Below are positions 5,156-6,092 of a stretch of DNA of 6,092 bases, in pieces. This DNA is from Phycisphaerae bacterium (GTDB taxonomy: Bacteria > Planctomycetota > Phycisphaerae > UBA1845 > Fen-1342). Positions within the stretch are counted from its first letter, which is position 1. Every line of letters begins with the position of its first letter. Below the pieces are notes generated by a model that was given only the letters and a program-made list of their open reading frames with translations, was not told the DNA's origin and did not search any database. The stretch covers positions 1 to 6,092 of the forward strand of contig JAGVEP010000509.1 in the NCBI GenBank assembly GCA_020058145.1, written 5' to 3'. The position numbers and the translations under genes are program-made.

Positions 5156-5813
5156 CGCGCACTGCCCACGCCAGATGGCCGCTCGGGACTGGCAGGATCT
5201 CCGCCGGGCCAAACCCAACTCGCCGAAACAAATCGACCAGCTCCCGCCGGCGATAGAAATGCGTCGGGCAGCCGCGCAGGGCATACCGAATTTTCCGCAG
5301 CGGCGACCGTACCAATGTCCAACCGGGAAAGCTCGCGTAGATCACGCGGTCCGCGAACTGCGCCATATGCGCCAGGAACGGCTCGGCCTGCTCAACATAG
5401 TCGAACACGCCGCAGGCCACGATGCTGTCGAAACGCCGCCCCCGTTCCATCTGCGCGAAATCAAGCTGCTGGAACTCGCAGCGGTCCGCCACGCCCGCCT
5501 GCTCGGCGAGTGCCGCGGCCATGCGGATCATCTCGGGCGCGATATCCACGCCGACAATCCGCTCGACCCCGTGGCGGGCCCAGTACACCGTGTTTTGCCC
5601 GCTGCCGCAGCCCACATCGAGCATCGTCCGGCAGCCGTACTGCCGGTGCACCGCCAGCGCTTGATCCCGCCGCAGGTACACCGCCTTGCGGAAAACGCGG
5701 TTAAACGCACGCCACAGCGGCGATGGCGGATCGTAAAAAGCGTCATAATCCGCCACGCGCGCGTCAAAGTAGTCCCGCACCTGCACGGTGTGCTCAGAGT
5801 TGTCCGGCGTCAC
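5145..5813 (-). CDS. Class I SAM-dependent methyltransferase
   Basis: The product has 222 residues from the GTG at 5813. The Rossmann-fold methyltransferase domain is plain: motif I LDVGCGSGQN (65-74) for S-adenosylmethionine, acidic Asp90 at the end of the second strand (IVGVD) for the ribose, LDFAQ (117-121), and post-motif FDSIVACGVFDYV (128-140). The N-terminal segment VRDYFDARVADYDAFYD is typical of small-molecule or sugar/lipid methyltransferases. The start is fixed by GGAGG nine bases upstream. A longer frame to 5975 would lie wholly within the preceding gene and is rejected. It overlaps the end of the polysaccharide deacetylase gene by 20 bp, which suggests translational coupling and a role in making or modifying the same surface polysaccharide. 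The substrate is not recognisable. It is convergent with the corrinoid gene and probably has nothing to do with it. Confidence 0.92.
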   Translation of the reverse strand: MTPDNSEHTVQVRDYFDARVADYDAFYDPPSPLWRAFNRVFRKAVYLRRDQALAVHRQYGCRTMLDVGCGSGQNTVYWARHGVERIVGVDIAPEMIRMAAALAEQAGVADRCEFQQLDFAQMERGRRFDSIVACGVFDYVEQAEPFLAHMAQFADRVIYASFPGWTLVRSPLRKIRYALRGCPTHFYRRRELVDLFRRVGFGPAEILPVPSGHLAWAVRGTP

Positions 5814-6092
5814 GCAGGTAGTCCTCCACGGCTCCGAAACGGTGCGTGCTGAGCACGCGTTCGAGCTTGCGATACATCGAGCCGCGCCGCAGATTCTGCT
5901 TGAAATGATGACGCAGGCTCTGCACCGACCAGCCCGCCGCGGCGAAGGCCGACAGCGGCTCGGAATCGAACTCATACGGGTGCAAATACGTGACCATCGG
6001 CTGCCCAGCGCGGTTGAGTCGCGTTATGACCGCGTTGATAACGCTTGCGGGCAGCAACCGCCAGTAGCCGCCGCCGGCGACCGGCCACCGCC
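5794..6092 (-). CDS. Polysaccharide deacetylase, C-terminal part (cut by window edge)
   Basis: An open frame of 98 codons enters from the right edge and ends at TGA (5796-5794). Near the edge it reads WPVAGGGYWRLLP. Then comes PMVTYLHPYEFD, followed by a basic segment FKQNLRRGS and YRKLERVLSTHRFGAVEDYL near the end. The GGGY-R-LLP / HP-E-D pattern is that of the C-terminal region (DUF3473-like) of polysaccharide deacetylases linked to exosortase/PEP-CTERM exopolysaccharide clusters. The family removes N-acetyl groups from sugar polymers with a metal-dependent NodB-type domain. The NodB domain would lie outside the window. A TTG inside this frame could serve as a start, but the conserved residues upstream of it show the gene continues. 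The assignment is from memory of the family pattern on a short fragment. Confidence 0.8.
   Translation of the reverse strand, partial: RWPVAGGGYWRLLPASVINAVITRLNRAGQPMVTYLHPYEFDSEPLSAFAAAGWSVQSLRHHFKQNLRRGSMYRKLERVLSTHRFGAVEDYLRDAGQL
5823..5827 (-). promoter_or_regulatory. Ribosome binding site of the SAM methyltransferase, inside the deacetylase gene
   Basis: GGAGG on the minus strand, nine bases before the GTG at 5813, lies within the coding end of the upstream gene. It decides the start of the methyltransferase and fits coupled translation across the 20 bp overlap. Confidence 0.72.

Noticed and set aside
5814..5975. Longer N-terminus for the SAM methyltransferase
   Set aside because: It lies fully within the deacetylase coding sequence in another frame. 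The GTG at 5813 with GGAGG explains the start.

Overview
The window holds six genes in three blocks, separated by short palindromic repeats. G+C is high throughout (about two thirds by eye). An ECF sigma factor followed by an anti-sigma-like gene, an exopolysaccharide-type deacetylase, and many GC-rich hairpin repeats between genes all suggest a planctomycete or a close relative. That placement is an inference; no rRNA or other marker gene is present.

Block 1 (1-1063, minus strand): an ECF-type RNA polymerase sigma factor is followed by the N-terminal part of a protein in the position of an anti-sigma factor, cut by the window edge. The two are separated by a tandem repeat with a 60 bp unit, whose first bases also supply the stop codon of the sigma gene.

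Block 2 (1217-5140, plus strand): the centre of interest. It contains an aromatic amino acid ammonia-lyase/aminomutase of the HAL/PAL/TAL (MIO enzyme) family with Val-Ser-Gly in place of the usual Ala-Ser-Gly cofactor triad. Next come a non-pyrrolysine MttB-family methyltransferase and a B12-binding corrinoid protein of the MttC/MtbC type. The last two are the textbook pair for taking a methyl group off a quaternary or methylated amine. Their placement behind an amino acid lyase suggests a route for breaking down an N-methylated, possibly aromatic, amino acid or betaine. The substrate is not determined by the sequence. The second methyltransferase and the corrinoid reactivase that such a pathway needs are not in the window.

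Block 3 (5145-6092, minus strand, convergent with block 2): the C-terminal part of a polysaccharide deacetylase overlaps the start of a class I SAM-dependent methyltransferase by 20 bp. They look like the end of an extracellular polysaccharide operon. A hairpin covering both TAG stop codons lies where blocks 2 and 3 meet.

Four kinds of hairpin repeat fill the gaps at 296-507, 2786-2837, 4305-4406 and 4409-4430. All share one design: a GTAG or GTGG tetranucleotide directly 5' of a perfect GC-rich stem. This is the layout of REP elements mobilised by TnpA-REP (RAYT) transposases. Two of the kinds share the head and the loop core while their stems differ by compensated base pairs.
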